Source of the DNA: Candidatus Latescibacterota bacterium
Lineage (GTDB): Bacteria; Latescibacterota; MWCZ01
Direction: 5' to 3'
Assembly: GCA_022706085.1 (NCBI GenBank)
Contig: JAKJDF010000002.1
Span: forward strand, 1 to 64,000
Length of the DNA: 64,000 nt
Shown here one piece after another: positions 1 through 8,785 of this stretch. The position numbers were made by a program, and so were the translations under genes. Each line of letters begins with the position of its first letter. The stretch's first letter is position 1. The notes beneath the pieces were generated by a model. It saw only the letters and a list, made by a program, of their open reading frames with translations. It was not told the DNA's origin and made no database searches.

Positions 1-95
1 TCTGCTTTTGTCGGGTGAATGCAGTCAACCGGGCATACGTCGACACACGCCGTGTCTTTTACGCCGATGCACGGCTCGCAGATGACGTACGGCAT
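1..95 (-). CDS. Ferredoxin, 4Fe-4S/7Fe type (N-terminal part, cut by window edge)
   Basis: Reading the minus strand from an ATG at 95 gives MPYVICEPCIGVKD, then TACVDVCPVDCIHPT, which is the start of a Thermus/clostridial-type ferredoxin. It shows the first cysteine cluster (C-x7-C-x3-C-P) that ligates an iron-sulfur cluster. An AGGAGG ribosome site lies about 7 bases upstream and fixes the start. Only about 31 codons are inside the window, so the second cluster cannot be checked. The family consists of small soluble electron carriers. Here it is divergent from the glycosidase-like gene at 394. The family call is confident; partner enzymes are unknown. Confidence 0.88.
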   Translation of the reverse strand, partial: MPYVICEPCIGVKDTACVDVCPVDCIHPTKA

Positions 96-393
96 TGCCG
101 AACCTCCTGAAAAAGCGTTGCGGGAAGACAAACACCTGCGCCGGTTGAGGGCGCTGCGCCCGCGAACAGCAACCCCACGGGTGATTCCCGGCAAAGACGA
201 TGCGAATTGTAGCACGGGAAGACCCGCTCGTCAACATACCTGCCATGGATCTGGCAATACGCCCCTTGGCCCCACCCGATACCATTGAGTCCCCGGAAGC
301 CTTACCTTTCTTGGTACGCTTCTTTCCGCCGGACCACAGGTCGCGCTCTGAAACCTGCTCACGGCAACAGCACCATTTCTTGGGGACACGTTC
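96..393. other. Divergent intergenic region between ferredoxin and glycosidase-like gene
   Basis: About 300 bases separate the two divergent start codons. It must contain promoters for both directions. I see the ferredoxin ribosome site at its left edge and a short GC-rich inverted repeat (GGGCGCTGCGCCC, about 149-161), but no convincing -35/-10 pair. The short reading frames crossing it have no family resemblance. Confidence 0.5.
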
Positions 394-2055
394 ATGGTTC
401 AAAGTAAGCCCGCGGATTCACATTCGTTTGCATTCCGCGGTTGGGGCGTCCGCGTCTGGAACAACTACGACCTTTTCGACGCGGAAGTAAGGAAAGCCGC
501 CCGGGAAGCCACCCGTTACCACATAAACCTGCTTGATCTCCACGACGGCGCGGTGCCCCCTGGAATTGGCTGGGTGGAGCTTTTTGCGCAGTATCGCCAC
601 GTTCAGGCGCTGCGCGACAAAAGCTCCCTTACGTACAAGGGCACGGTCATTCCCGAACGGGAACGGGAGACGTACCGGCAGAAGTTCCGGGACCTCTGTG
701 CGTTTGTCAAATCGCAGGGCCTGCGCATTCATGTCTGGTACCACGTCCTTCGTGACCTGCCCGAAGAATGGCTGATCGCAGAGCCGACAATTTCCCGCCT
801 TGAAGGACGCCGCCTCTGGCAGGTCATCGGCAGCATGCTTGAGGACCTCTTCACGGGGGTTCCGGAAATCGACGCCCTCGTGGTGACTGCGGGCGGCACA
901 ACGGCCTACCCCACGCGCGACCAGAGCAGTGTCACCCCGGGGGAGCGTCTGCGTGCGGTCTACCAGTGTGTGTACGAAGCGTGCAGACGTCACAGGAAGC
1001 AGTTCATCATCCGTGAAACGGGCGATACTCCCTCGGAATGCGACACGTTTCTTTACGCGATCGGGCCATTGCCTCCAGAAATCCAGATCATGGTCAAAAA
1101 CGTGCAGAAGGACTGGTGTCACCTGACGGCACCGGTAAATCCTACCCTGCAGCGTCTCGGGGGCAAAACCATCCTCCTGGAAACCGACCTGTACGGCGAA
1201 CACTGGGGACGTTCGGCATTACCGCTGGCACGACCCGGCTACGTCTTCGAACTGGTGCGTTCATGGCTACCGTTGAAAGCCGCGGGAGCAGTCGGCCGTA
1301 TCATGGTTCAGGAGGAAGCGGATGGCGTCGAAACCAGCATCTTTTCCTCCCCGGGCACGGCAAACCTGCATGCGTTCGGCAAAGTGCTTGCCGCGCCCGG
1401 CACGACGTTTCAGCAGGCCGGAACATGGTTACCCGAGTTCGACGAACTGGATCGCGGCCTTTGGTACGAGTGGGCAGCTCAATTCGGCAACAGGAGAGGG
1501 AAAGTCAGTCCCTGCCTCGTATCCGCGCTGGAGACCACTCCTCTCGTATGCCTGTACACCCTGTACCTCGCCGGCGCGTATTTCCAGGACCGCAGCTTCT
1601 TCCCCGGAATCGAAACGTTTGAAAAATCGATCTGGCCGACGTTTGCCCGGAAATCGAAGCAGATAGACCTGGACGTCCTCCTCTGGGAGAAGGACGAGGC
1701 AATGCGAATCGCCGAACGATCGCTCGAGGATCTCCAGCGGGCCGCCCCCACGATGGATCCGCAGGCGGTGGAAGTGTTCACCCAGTTCTTCGACCACGCC
1801 AAGGACATCGCCGCGGCCTTCCGTTCGCTCGTCGAACTCTGCGCGGGGCGTGTCAAACCGGAGACGCTACGTACCACCTGCCGCGACGCCAATGACCTTG
1901 CGACCCGAATTGAAATCCTGCGCGGGCCAGAGTTCTACGGGCGGCTGCCAGAACGATTGCGCGAGCTTTCCGCGTATGTCCAGGATCAAACGGCGGAGCA
2001 CCGCGAACACGCTGACGATGCTCCTCCTGCGGAACAGGAACCGACAGGCCCGTGA
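394..2055 (+). CDS. Putative TIM-barrel glycoside hydrolase-like protein
   Basis: A 553-residue soluble protein without an evident signal peptide. The N-terminal 350 residues look like a (beta/alpha)8 glycosidase: RGWGVRVWNNYD at the start, HVWYHVLRDLPEEW near residue 120, and strand-end acidic residues in ILLETDLYGEHWG near 265. The C-terminal 200 residues are helical. The style is reminiscent of GH67 alpha-glucuronidase-like proteins, but I cannot assign a family or catalytic pair with certainty. A weak TTGGGGA site precedes the ATG. The neighbouring sulfatase, lyase and second glycosidase-like protein suggest a role in degrading acidic polysaccharide. The substrate is inferred from context only. 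Confidence 0.6.
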   Translation: MVQSKPADSHSFAFRGWGVRVWNNYDLFDAEVRKAAREATRYHINLLDLHDGAVPPGIGWVELFAQYRHVQALRDKSSLTYKGTVIPERERETYRQKFRDLCAFVKSQGLRIHVWYHVLRDLPEEWLIAEPTISRLEGRRLWQVIGSMLEDLFTGVPEIDALVVTAGGTTAYPTRDQSSVTPGERLRAVYQCVYEACRRHRKQFIIRETGDTPSECDTFLYAIGPLPPEIQIMVKNVQKDWCHLTAPVNPTLQRLGGKTILLETDLYGEHWGRSALPLARPGYVFELVRSWLPLKAAGAVGRIMVQEEADGVETSIFSSPGTANLHAFGKVLAAPGTTFQQAGTWLPEFDELDRGLWYEWAAQFGNRRGKVSPCLVSALETTPLVCLYTLYLAGAYFQDRSFFPGIETFEKSIWPTFARKSKQIDLDVLLWEKDEAMRIAERSLEDLQRAAPTMDPQAVEVFTQFFDHAKDIAAAFRSLVELCAGRVKPETLRTTCRDANDLATRIEILRGPEFYGRLPERLRELSAYVQDQTAEHREHADDAPPAEQEPTGP

Positions 2056-2068
2056 AGACTCACACTCG

Positions 2069-2722
2069 CTACACGCCCCGTGCCTGAGGTCCCCACACGT
2101 ACTTGTGCAACTGGAGCTGGAAGCGCACCGGCAACCGGTCGGCGATGATCCATTCGGCGAGATCGCGCGGCGGGAGAGCCCCAAATGCGGGGCTGAACAG
2201 GATTGCGGCCACGCGCGCCAGTTCAGGATGAACCCCGAGAACTCTCTTCGCCCAGTCGTAGTCTTTCCTGCCCGTCAGAACGAATTTGATCTGATCATTT
2301 GCCCGCAGGGACGGTAGATTCACGAGAAAGTCCCCGTCTGCCATGCCGCTGCCGGGCGTTTTCACGTCAATGATCCGTGTGACCCCTTCGGGCACTCCTC
2401 GCGCGTCCACGTGTCCGTTTGTCTCAAGAAGCACCTCCAGCCCGTACCCGATGAGCGTTTCCATCAACGGGTACACTCGGGGCTGAAGAAGCGGCTCCCC
2501 GCCCGTAATCTCCACCAGCGGCACTCCCGATCGGCTCACCCACGCAGCCACTTCGTCGACATCCATCGCACGACCCGCGCCTGCATCCCATGCGTAATCC
2601 GTGTCACAATACGCACACCGGAGATTGCAACCGGCAAGGCGGACGAATGCGCACAGCCTTCCCGCGGCGAGGCTTTCCCCCTGGATGCTGACGAACAGCT
2701 CGCTCACTGAGAGTGTTTCCAT
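2069..2722 (-). CDS. queE: 7-carboxy-7-deazaguanine synthase (QueE), radical SAM
   Basis: Radical SAM enzyme that converts 6-carboxy-5,6,7,8-tetrahydropterin to 7-carboxy-7-deazaguanine in the queuosine/7-deazaguanine pathway. The diagnostic SIQGE motif is near the N-terminus, followed by the C-x3-C-x2-C cluster (CNLRCAYCDTDYAW) and the glycine-rich TGGEPLLQ SAM-binding motif. About 217 residues from the ATG at 2722, normal for QueE. An upstream in-frame ATG at 2776 would add an 18-residue unconserved leader and overlap the sulfatase stop, so I prefer 2722. It lies 41 bases downstream of the sulfatase and may be co-transcribed. No other queuosine genes are in the window. Confidence 0.92.
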   Translation of the reverse strand: METLSVSELFVSIQGESLAAGRLCAFVRLAGCNLRCAYCDTDYAWDAGAGRAMDVDEVAAWVSRSGVPLVEITGGEPLLQPRVYPLMETLIGYGLEVLLETNGHVDARGVPEGVTRIIDVKTPGSGMADGDFLVNLPSLRANDQIKFVLTGRKDYDWAKRVLGVHPELARVAAILFSPAFGALPPRDLAEWIIADRLPVRFQLQLHKYVWGPQARGV

Positions 2723-2763
2723 GTTCCTGTCACTTCTGATGACCTGGCCACAGCCAGACGGCT

Positions 2764-4299
2764 TCACGCATACCATCGCTGCACGGGCAACCTGTCCTCC
2801 CGCCGCATCAGGTGGTCGAGCAAGCGGAGGCGCATTTCATCTCTCGGGCCCCGGAACGCGGGGTCATCCCACAGATTCCGCGTCTCGTGCGGATCGTTCA
2901 CGCGGTCGTACAGCTCGCCCCACGGCCTGCCGGCGTACGCGGTGATCTTCCACTTCGCCGTCACAAGCGTGCGCAATCGCTCACCGAGGTAATCGTCGTC
3001 ATTCTCTGTCAATGCCTCGTCCCGTTCGTACGCCTCCTGACCGCGCAGGTACCGCGCCAGCGACACGCCTTCAACGCCCGGTTCAGGAGGTATCCCGCAC
3101 AGTTCCAGGATGGTCGGCGTAACGTCCAGCGTCGAAGCAATGCCCGATTCGATTGCCCCCGCCCGCGCGGCACCCGGCAGATTCCAGATGAACGGTACAC
3201 GTGTCAAACCATCCCAGTGCATGGGCCCTTTGTAAAGGAATCCATGATCGCCGAGGAAGTCGCCGTGGTCCGAGCAAAAAACGATAGCAGTATTCTCCCT
3301 CAATCCCCTCTCGTCAAGTGTCCGCAGGATGTTCCCCACCGCGGCGTCTATCAGTTCCACCATCCCGCATGTGAGTGCGCGGGCACGCAGCATGGCAGCC
3401 GGCGGGATTGCCGAGTAATCAACGTGGCCGCCGCCGCTGAACCTCCCGCTCTTCCCCCGGAACGCCCTTCCGAAATGCGGAGGAAAAGCCCTGAATCCAT
3501 CCGAATCCGGCGGTACCGGAATCGGCATGTCACCGGGATCGTACCGGTCGGCATACTCAGCAGGCGGGGCGAACGGATGATGCGGATCCGGGAAGGATGC
3601 AACGAGGAAAAATGGCCTCTCGTGCCTGCGTCGCAGGTAGTCCGACACCATCTCGCCGAGGGCGGAAGTGGGATGCAGTTCTGCCGGCAGCGGCGAACGG
3701 AACATGTCAGTCAGCCCGTCTTCGTATGCCCCGGCCCGTATGTACCCGTTTTCCCCGGAAGCGTTTTCGATCGCGCGTGCCGCAGCGGGATCACGTTCGC
3801 GGAGCCAGTCCCGGTAATGGCCCCAGATACCCGGACCATGCCCCCCGAAGAAGACCACGCTTTCAAACCCGTAATAATCACTTTCAATCGGGTGTGCCCC
3901 GTCGTTCCAGAGGCGCCGCATTTCACGGCTCGGACAGTCCGGGTAGTCGCCCATCGGGGCAAAATGCGGTTTGCCGAACAGCGCGGTTTCGTACCCGTGC
4001 TCCCGGAGAATGGCGGGCAACATGCGCTCGGTCTCCGGAAGAATCATCCCGGTCATGCGGGCGCCGTGCGAACTGGGGTACCGCCCCGTGAAAATCGCAC
4101 CCCGCGACGGCGTGCACGTGGGATGAGTCGTATACGCACAATCGAACCGGACACCCGATGCCGCCAGTTCGTCAATGTGGGGGGTGCATCCCGCGCGGTG
4201 CCCGGCACAACCGAGGCTGTCCGCACGCTGCTGATCGGTCATGATGAGCAGTACGTTCGGACGCGCCAGATCGGTGGTTTCTGCCGCGTAGTCTTTCAC
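2764..4299 (-). CDS. Sulfatase (formylglycine-dependent, Cys type)
   Basis: Alkaline-phosphatase-superfamily sulfatase that hydrolyses sulfate esters. NVLLIMTDQQRADSLG supplies the first metal-binding Asp. HPTCTPSRGAIFTGRYP is the C-x-P-x-R signature; its Cys (about residue 62) must be matured to formylglycine. FCSDHGDFLGDHG gives the C-terminal metal ligands. About 511 residues and no clear signal peptide, so it probably acts in the cytoplasm or by an unrecognised export route. The start is uncertain: GTG at 4299 has a GGAAAGGA site, whereas GTG at 4365 adds 22 residues without a ribosome site. It is divergent from the heparinase-like gene. Together they suggest breakdown of a sulfated uronic-acid-containing polysaccharide (inference). 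No sulfatase-maturating enzyme is in the window. Confidence 0.9.
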   Translation of the reverse strand: MKDYAAETTDLARPNVLLIMTDQQRADSLGCAGHRAGCTPHIDELAASGVRFDCAYTTHPTCTPSRGAIFTGRYPSSHGARMTGMILPETERMLPAILREHGYETALFGKPHFAPMGDYPDCPSREMRRLWNDGAHPIESDYYGFESVVFFGGHGPGIWGHYRDWLRERDPAAARAIENASGENGYIRAGAYEDGLTDMFRSPLPAELHPTSALGEMVSDYLRRRHERPFFLVASFPDPHHPFAPPAEYADRYDPGDMPIPVPPDSDGFRAFPPHFGRAFRGKSGRFSGGGHVDYSAIPPAAMLRARALTCGMVELIDAAVGNILRTLDERGLRENTAIVFCSDHGDFLGDHGFLYKGPMHWDGLTRVPFIWNLPGAARAGAIESGIASTLDVTPTILELCGIPPEPGVEGVSLARYLRGQEAYERDEALTENDDDYLGERLRTLVTAKWKITAYAGRPWGELYDRVNDPHETRNLWDDPAFRGPRDEMRLRLLDHLMRREDRLPVQRWYA

Positions 4300-4444
4300 C
4301 TCAGTTTCCTTTCCGTCCCTGTCCAAGGGAATGTAATCAGCCACGGATTCGCGTCCAATTCGCACGAGCGCGGTTTGTCCGCCGCATGGCCGTGCCTACA
4401 TTGCGAGAGTGCACAAACTCGCATTTTTTTCCGGGGAGATACCC

Positions 4445-6328
4445 ATGCATCCTCTTTTGCTCCAGCTCGACCTTGACCGACCGGGCCTGGAAGAGGCGAA
4501 CGCGCTGGCCAGAGCGTCTCGCATCCACGAGGCGCTGGCTTCGGTAGTTCGCTACTTCCGCACGCGTCCGGAACCCGATCCGTCCCTCCTTGCCAGACCG
4601 AATCCAGGCGCGGTGGAGGCCTGCGAAAAAGCCATCGCACGGGAATTCGTGTTCTACCAGGTCCCCGCGAAGGTGCCACCCGGCAACTGGGATTGGACGT
4701 GGCGCCCGGGAACCGACTGGGAGTGGACTTATGCGCTCAACCGGCACCACTGGTGGGCGGAACTCGCTGCCGCGTTTCTTGCGACTGGCGACCAACGTTA
4801 CGCGGAAGAGCTTGATTCGCTGATACGGAGCTGGGTGGGGCAATGTCCGGTTCATGTGGATGACATCTCGTCCTGGCGGACACTTGAAACCGGACTTCGT
4901 GTCGCGGGGCCGTGGATGGCAATTCTCGCCGCGATGAAGGCGACTCCCCTCATCACCGATACCGCATGGATCATGTACCTGCGGGCTATTCACGACCACG
5001 CGGAACATCTCGTCGCGCACCCGAAGGCGAACAACTGGCTTCTGGTGGAATCGAACGGGTTGCTCACCTGCGGTATCGTGTTCCCCGAGTTCAGACACGC
5101 CAAAGAATGGGTACGCACGGCGGTAGAACGATTTGAGCGGGAAATGGAGCAGAGCGTGCACCCGGATGGAGCCCATATCGAGTACAGCTCCAGCTACCAT
5201 TTCCTTTCGCTCCACAGCTTCACCGCGGCCATGGATAAAGCGGACAGAACGGTCGGCAGTGTCTTTTCCGATGCATTCCGGAATCGGCTGGAACTGATGT
5301 GGGAATACCCGATGTACATGATGCGCCCCGACGGGCGACTCCCTCTCTTGAATGACAGCGACACGGCGGACATCCGCCCCCAGCTTCGCGCCGCCGGCGA
5401 GCGCTTCGGGCGACAGGATTTCGTGTTCGCGGCGACCAACGGCCGGGAAGGCACTCCTCCTGCTGATACGAGCCATCGATTCCCGTGGGTGCGCCGCGCC
5501 GTCATGCGGAGCGGGTGGGACGAACACGCATTCTACGGGTTCCTCGAAACTGCGCCATGTGGCTCGGGACATGTCAACGAAGATGCGCTCACATTCGAAA
5601 TCATGGCGTACGGCCAGCCGCTTATCGGCACCATGGGACGGTATACGTACGATCCGGTGCCGGTTCGCAGATATCTCGTCAGCAGTGCGGCATACAACAC
5701 CGTGACGATCGACGGTCAGGGCCAGAAATGGACGAAAACGCACCCCGACCGCTCGAGCTGGGTCGCCCGCGAACCGACCGGAGACCCCTGGTCCTGCACC
5801 GCGGAGCAGGACGTCGCGTACGGCCGTTTCGAAGGCCCGTGGACCGGTGACTCGTCGGGCGTTGTCTGGGAGCGGCGCATGGCGTTCCACAAACCCGACG
5901 CGAAGCTTCGACGTCCCGGATTCTGGATTGTGCGAGATACCTTCACGGGAGAAGGCGAGCACGAATTGCGCTTCCTGTTGCATTTTTACCCCGGTAATGT
6001 AGTGTGCGACGACGAAACACATACGGTGCGATCTGACTACTCCCGGGCACACGCAAACGTACTCGTCGCGTTTGAACACCCGGAGGCGGTGAAGTTCGAT
6101 TGCGCGTGCGGTCAGGAAGACCCTCCGCGAGGATGGTACAGCGCTCGGTATGGCGTTATCGAGCCTGCGTGGGAGGTGGCAGTCGTGCGCGCCGCCATTT
6201 TCCCGGCGGATTTCGTCATGGTCTTCGTGCCGTATCAGGCTGAGGCAAAACTTTCTGTTCGTGTCAAGAGGGAAGAGGGTGTCGTGAGTGTTCAACTCGG
6301 TGACGCGGAATGGTTGGTGTCCGTCTAG
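4445..6328 (+). CDS. Heparinase II/III family polysaccharide lyase
   Basis: 627 residues with the two-part architecture of heparinase II/III-type lyases. An N-terminal alpha/alpha toroid (about 50-330) includes the Asn-Asn-Trp-type segment AHPKANNWLLVESNGLL and the SYHFLS tyrosine/histidine region. A beta-sandwich (about 350-620) contains HVNEDALTFEIMAYG, a typical metal/active-site strand. These enzymes cleave uronic-acid glycosidic bonds by beta-elimination. The ATG at 4445 has a GGGGAGA site; the ATG at 4409 has none. No signal peptide is seen. The exact substrate (heparan, alginate, ulvan-like or other) cannot be told from sequence. Confidence 0.85.
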   Translation: MHPLLLQLDLDRPGLEEANALARASRIHEALASVVRYFRTRPEPDPSLLARPNPGAVEACEKAIAREFVFYQVPAKVPPGNWDWTWRPGTDWEWTYALNRHHWWAELAAAFLATGDQRYAEELDSLIRSWVGQCPVHVDDISSWRTLETGLRVAGPWMAILAAMKATPLITDTAWIMYLRAIHDHAEHLVAHPKANNWLLVESNGLLTCGIVFPEFRHAKEWVRTAVERFEREMEQSVHPDGAHIEYSSSYHFLSLHSFTAAMDKADRTVGSVFSDAFRNRLELMWEYPMYMMRPDGRLPLLNDSDTADIRPQLRAAGERFGRQDFVFAATNGREGTPPADTSHRFPWVRRAVMRSGWDEHAFYGFLETAPCGSGHVNEDALTFEIMAYGQPLIGTMGRYTYDPVPVRRYLVSSAAYNTVTIDGQGQKWTKTHPDRSSWVAREPTGDPWSCTAEQDVAYGRFEGPWTGDSSGVVWERRMAFHKPDAKLRRPGFWIVRDTFTGEGEHELRFLLHFYPGNVVCDDETHTVRSDYSRAHANVLVAFEHPEAVKFDCACGQEDPPRGWYSARYGVIEPAWEVAVVRAAIFPADFVMVFVPYQAEAKLSVRVKREEGVVSVQLGDAEWLVSV

Positions 6329-6374
6329 AAGGACTTCCCGGCGAACGTAACTTTTTTTTGGAGGACCTCCCGGT

Positions 6375-7988
6375 ATGAAATTGCACAATGCGTTCCTGGT
6401 CAACGGTCAACCGATTCTCGGCACGTACGTCGCTTCCGGAGTGGAAGAACTTGCGCTGTGCAAAGAAATCGGCATGAACGTGGTGATAGGAGGTCACACC
6501 GAACTTGACGTGACGACCCCGGAGGGAGCCTTCTGCCAGGAAAACGGCATCAAGGTCATGCACCACCTCGTCCGGCACATCTACGGCAAACCCCGCCTGG
6601 CAGATTTCGTGACGCCCGTTCAGACCGAAATCCCGTTTGTCGTGGATCTCATGAAAGGCGTTCCACAGCCATCGGATGAACTTCCCAGACGCGTTCCGTC
6701 TTCCGGAGTGTTCCAGATCGACGATGAAACGGTCTACTACGGGAAACTCACTGCTACGCACTTCACGGAGTGCGTTCGCGGACACAGCGGAACGAAAGCG
6801 GCGGAGCACCGCGCCGGGGCGTTCCTTTTCTTCCCCGAAGCATGTGCGGAAGAGATCCGGGAGGTGCGTACGTCACCAAACCTGTGGGGCTACTACGTGC
6901 TCGATGACAGCCCCGGCGACGCACTGTCGGCACTCAGAGCACTGTACCGCACGGTCAAAGCGGAAGACCCGGGACGTCCCGTCTGTGCCGGATACGGAAG
7001 CGCCGGCTCACTGTGCAATTTTGGCCCTGATGTGTGCGACGTGATGATGTTCTACTGGTATCCCGTCGCCGAAAGCTGGGAGCCGGTGGCCCACGGGCAG
7101 TACTTCCGCATGCTGACCCCGCACCAGGTGCAATTCATGCTCACTGCGGCACGGGAAATGGTGCCCGGAGTTCAGTTCGTGGGAGTATACCAGTCCTTTG
7201 ATGCGAAATTCGACCCGGAGCAGCAAAACATCGCTGTTCCGACGGCGGACCAGATTCGCGAGCAGATCGAGGATTACGTTCGGGAAGGCGCGTGTGGTCT
7301 GATCTCGTTTTTGTGCTCGAATAAGCATTTCGGGTTCGCGCACTACCCGTACATGGTGAAGGAACTGAAAGCCATCCACCACGAGATACTGGAAACAGGT
7401 GAGTTGCAGGTCCGACCTGAGACCGACGAAATGAAACGAGCGCGTGTCCAGCCAGTCGGTTTCTGGGAGGAACCTCTGCCGTTGCCGGGTGTTGTACCCG
7501 CCTGGTGGGCCGCTTTCCCGTTCGAGGACACAAAGGGCGAGATGCTGGAGGCCACCTTTGGCCCGGACCGAGAATTCGACCTTGACGCAGTGTACCCCGG
7601 GAAGACGTGGCCGATAAGGTGGACCGTGCGCAGAACCTTCGGAGGCTCTCTGGGCTTTGGAGAGCTCCTGGGCCCTCATTCGTATACGAAAAACTGCGTC
7701 GCGTACGCAGTGTGCGAAGTGGAAAGCCCGAAACAGCAGGAAGTCATTCTTTCCATCGGAAGCGACGAGGACGCGCTGATCAAACTGAACGGCAAGGAGG
7801 TGTGGCGGTTTGAGGGTGCGCGGGGCCTCACGCGCGATAGCGACAGAGTGCGCGTCACATTACCGCAGGGGAAGTCTCAGGTCTTCTTCAAGGTGCGGAA
7901 CAGGCAGGGCCTCTGGGGGCTCGATCTTCGTTTTCTGGATGGCGAAGGGAAGCCGCTCGAAGGGCTGAAGTTTTCACCACAACCGTAA
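6375..7988 (+). CDS. Putative glycoside hydrolase-like protein with C-terminal jelly-roll domain
   Basis: 537 residues, 46 bases after the lyase gene and probably in the same transcript; GGAGG lies 11 bases before the ATG. The first 340 residues resemble a TIM-barrel (NGQPILGTYVASG at the start, NLWGYYVLDDSPGDAL near 180, DVMMFYWYPV near 222), as in uncharacterised GH-like proteins. Residues about 375-537 form a beta-rich module with SIGSDEDALIKLNGKEVWRF, the style of galactose-binding or PA14-like sugar-binding domains. No signal peptide. I cannot name the hydrolase family or its catalytic acids. Confidence 0.55.
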   Translation: MKLHNAFLVNGQPILGTYVASGVEELALCKEIGMNVVIGGHTELDVTTPEGAFCQENGIKVMHHLVRHIYGKPRLADFVTPVQTEIPFVVDLMKGVPQPSDELPRRVPSSGVFQIDDETVYYGKLTATHFTECVRGHSGTKAAEHRAGAFLFFPEACAEEIREVRTSPNLWGYYVLDDSPGDALSALRALYRTVKAEDPGRPVCAGYGSAGSLCNFGPDVCDVMMFYWYPVAESWEPVAHGQYFRMLTPHQVQFMLTAAREMVPGVQFVGVYQSFDAKFDPEQQNIAVPTADQIREQIEDYVREGACGLISFLCSNKHFGFAHYPYMVKELKAIHHEILETGELQVRPETDEMKRARVQPVGFWEEPLPLPGVVPAWWAAFPFEDTKGEMLEATFGPDREFDLDAVYPGKTWPIRWTVRRTFGGSLGFGELLGPHSYTKNCVAYAVCEVESPKQQEVILSIGSDEDALIKLNGKEVWRFEGARGLTRDSDRVRVTLPQGKSQVFFKVRNRQGLWGLDLRFLDGEGKPLEGLKFSPQP

Positions 7989-8001
7989 GCAGTCTTCCGG
8001 A

Positions 8002-8029
8002 GGAACGGGAACCACGCCGTTTCCGTTCC
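8002..8029 (+). terminator. Hairpin after the lyase/glycosidase operon
   Basis: A 10-bp stem (one G-U pair) with an 8-base loop, starting 14 bases after the stop codon and followed by a weakly T-containing stretch. It separates the polysaccharide genes from purN. The T tract is poor, so termination strength is uncertain. Confidence 0.5.
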
Positions 8030-8070
8030 GCGTCTCTCTGAATCGCGGCACTTGATGGAGGTGGGAACAG

Positions 8071-8664
8071 TTGTTGAATCTGGGAGTCCTGGCATCCGGC
8101 GGGGGAACGAATCTTCAGGCGCTTATAGACCGAAGCGAGGCAGGCACACTTGCAGCAAAGGTGGTCGTAGTCATCAGCAACAACTCTACTGCAGGCGCGC
8201 TGGAGCGGGCTCGCAGGCACGCCATACCGTGGTATCACCTCAGCCGGGCCACATGCGGCGATGAAGCCTCGCTGGATGCAGCCATGTGTGAAACGATGCA
8301 GCGTCACGGGGTTGACCTCGTCATTCTTGCGGGGTACATGCGCCCCGTCGGCCCTGGCCTCCTTCACGCGTATCCAAACCGCGTGCTGAACATCCACCCG
8401 GCCCTGCTTCCGAAATTCGGTGGGAAAGGGATGTACGGAATACACGTTCATGAAGCAGTTCTGGCGGCAGGTGAAAAGACTACCGGCGTAACTGTCCATC
8501 TGGTCAATTCGGAGTACGACAGGGGCAGAATACTCGCGCAGCGAACCGCGCCCGTTATGCCGGGTGACACGCCGGAATCGCTTCAGAAACGTGTCCTTGC
8601 CATCGAACATGAGATCTACGCGGACGTCATCAACAGAATCGCGGCGGGTGAAATACGCCTCTGA
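8071..8664 (+). CDS. purN: Phosphoribosylglycinamide formyltransferase 1 (GAR transformylase)
   Basis: Transfers the formyl group from 10-formyl-tetrahydrofolate to GAR in de novo purine synthesis. GVLASGGGTNLQALID is the GAR phosphate-binding N-terminus, and NIHPALLPKF supplies the catalytic Asn and His. Later, GVTVHLVNSEYDRGRIL includes the conserved Asp. 197 residues, normal length. The start codon is TTG at 8071, chosen because an ATGGAGGT ribosome site sits 8 bases upstream and no ATG is suitably placed. First gene of a purN-purC-purH cluster. A small GGTGC/GCACC hairpin (8666-8683) lies just after the stop. Confidence 0.95.
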   Translation: MLNLGVLASGGGTNLQALIDRSEAGTLAAKVVVVISNNSTAGALERARRHAIPWYHLSRATCGDEASLDAAMCETMQRHGVDLVILAGYMRPVGPGLLHAYPNRVLNIHPALLPKFGGKGMYGIHVHEAVLAAGEKTTGVTVHLVNSEYDRGRILAQRTAPVMPGDTPESLQKRVLAIEHEIYADVINRIAAGEIRL

Positions 8665-8785
8665 GGGTGCAAAACGGAGCACCTTCTTCTGTTTCGAACC
8701 GATTGCATTTGTTCGTGGGTGAATGGTACTTTGTGAAAGACTGGCTCCAACCGGTTCGTTTACCCCCTTTTTCATGCGAGCAGAC

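Noticed and set aside
2812-4476. 554-codon plus-strand frame opposite the sulfatase
   Set aside because: It mirrors the sulfatase codon structure and has no recognisable domain or ribosome site.
4337-6403. 688-codon open frame on the minus strand opposite the heparinase-like gene
   Set aside because: It is fully antisense to a gene with clear family motifs and a ribosome site. Its protein is rich in Arg/His/Pro without any family signature; long antisense frames are common at this GC content.
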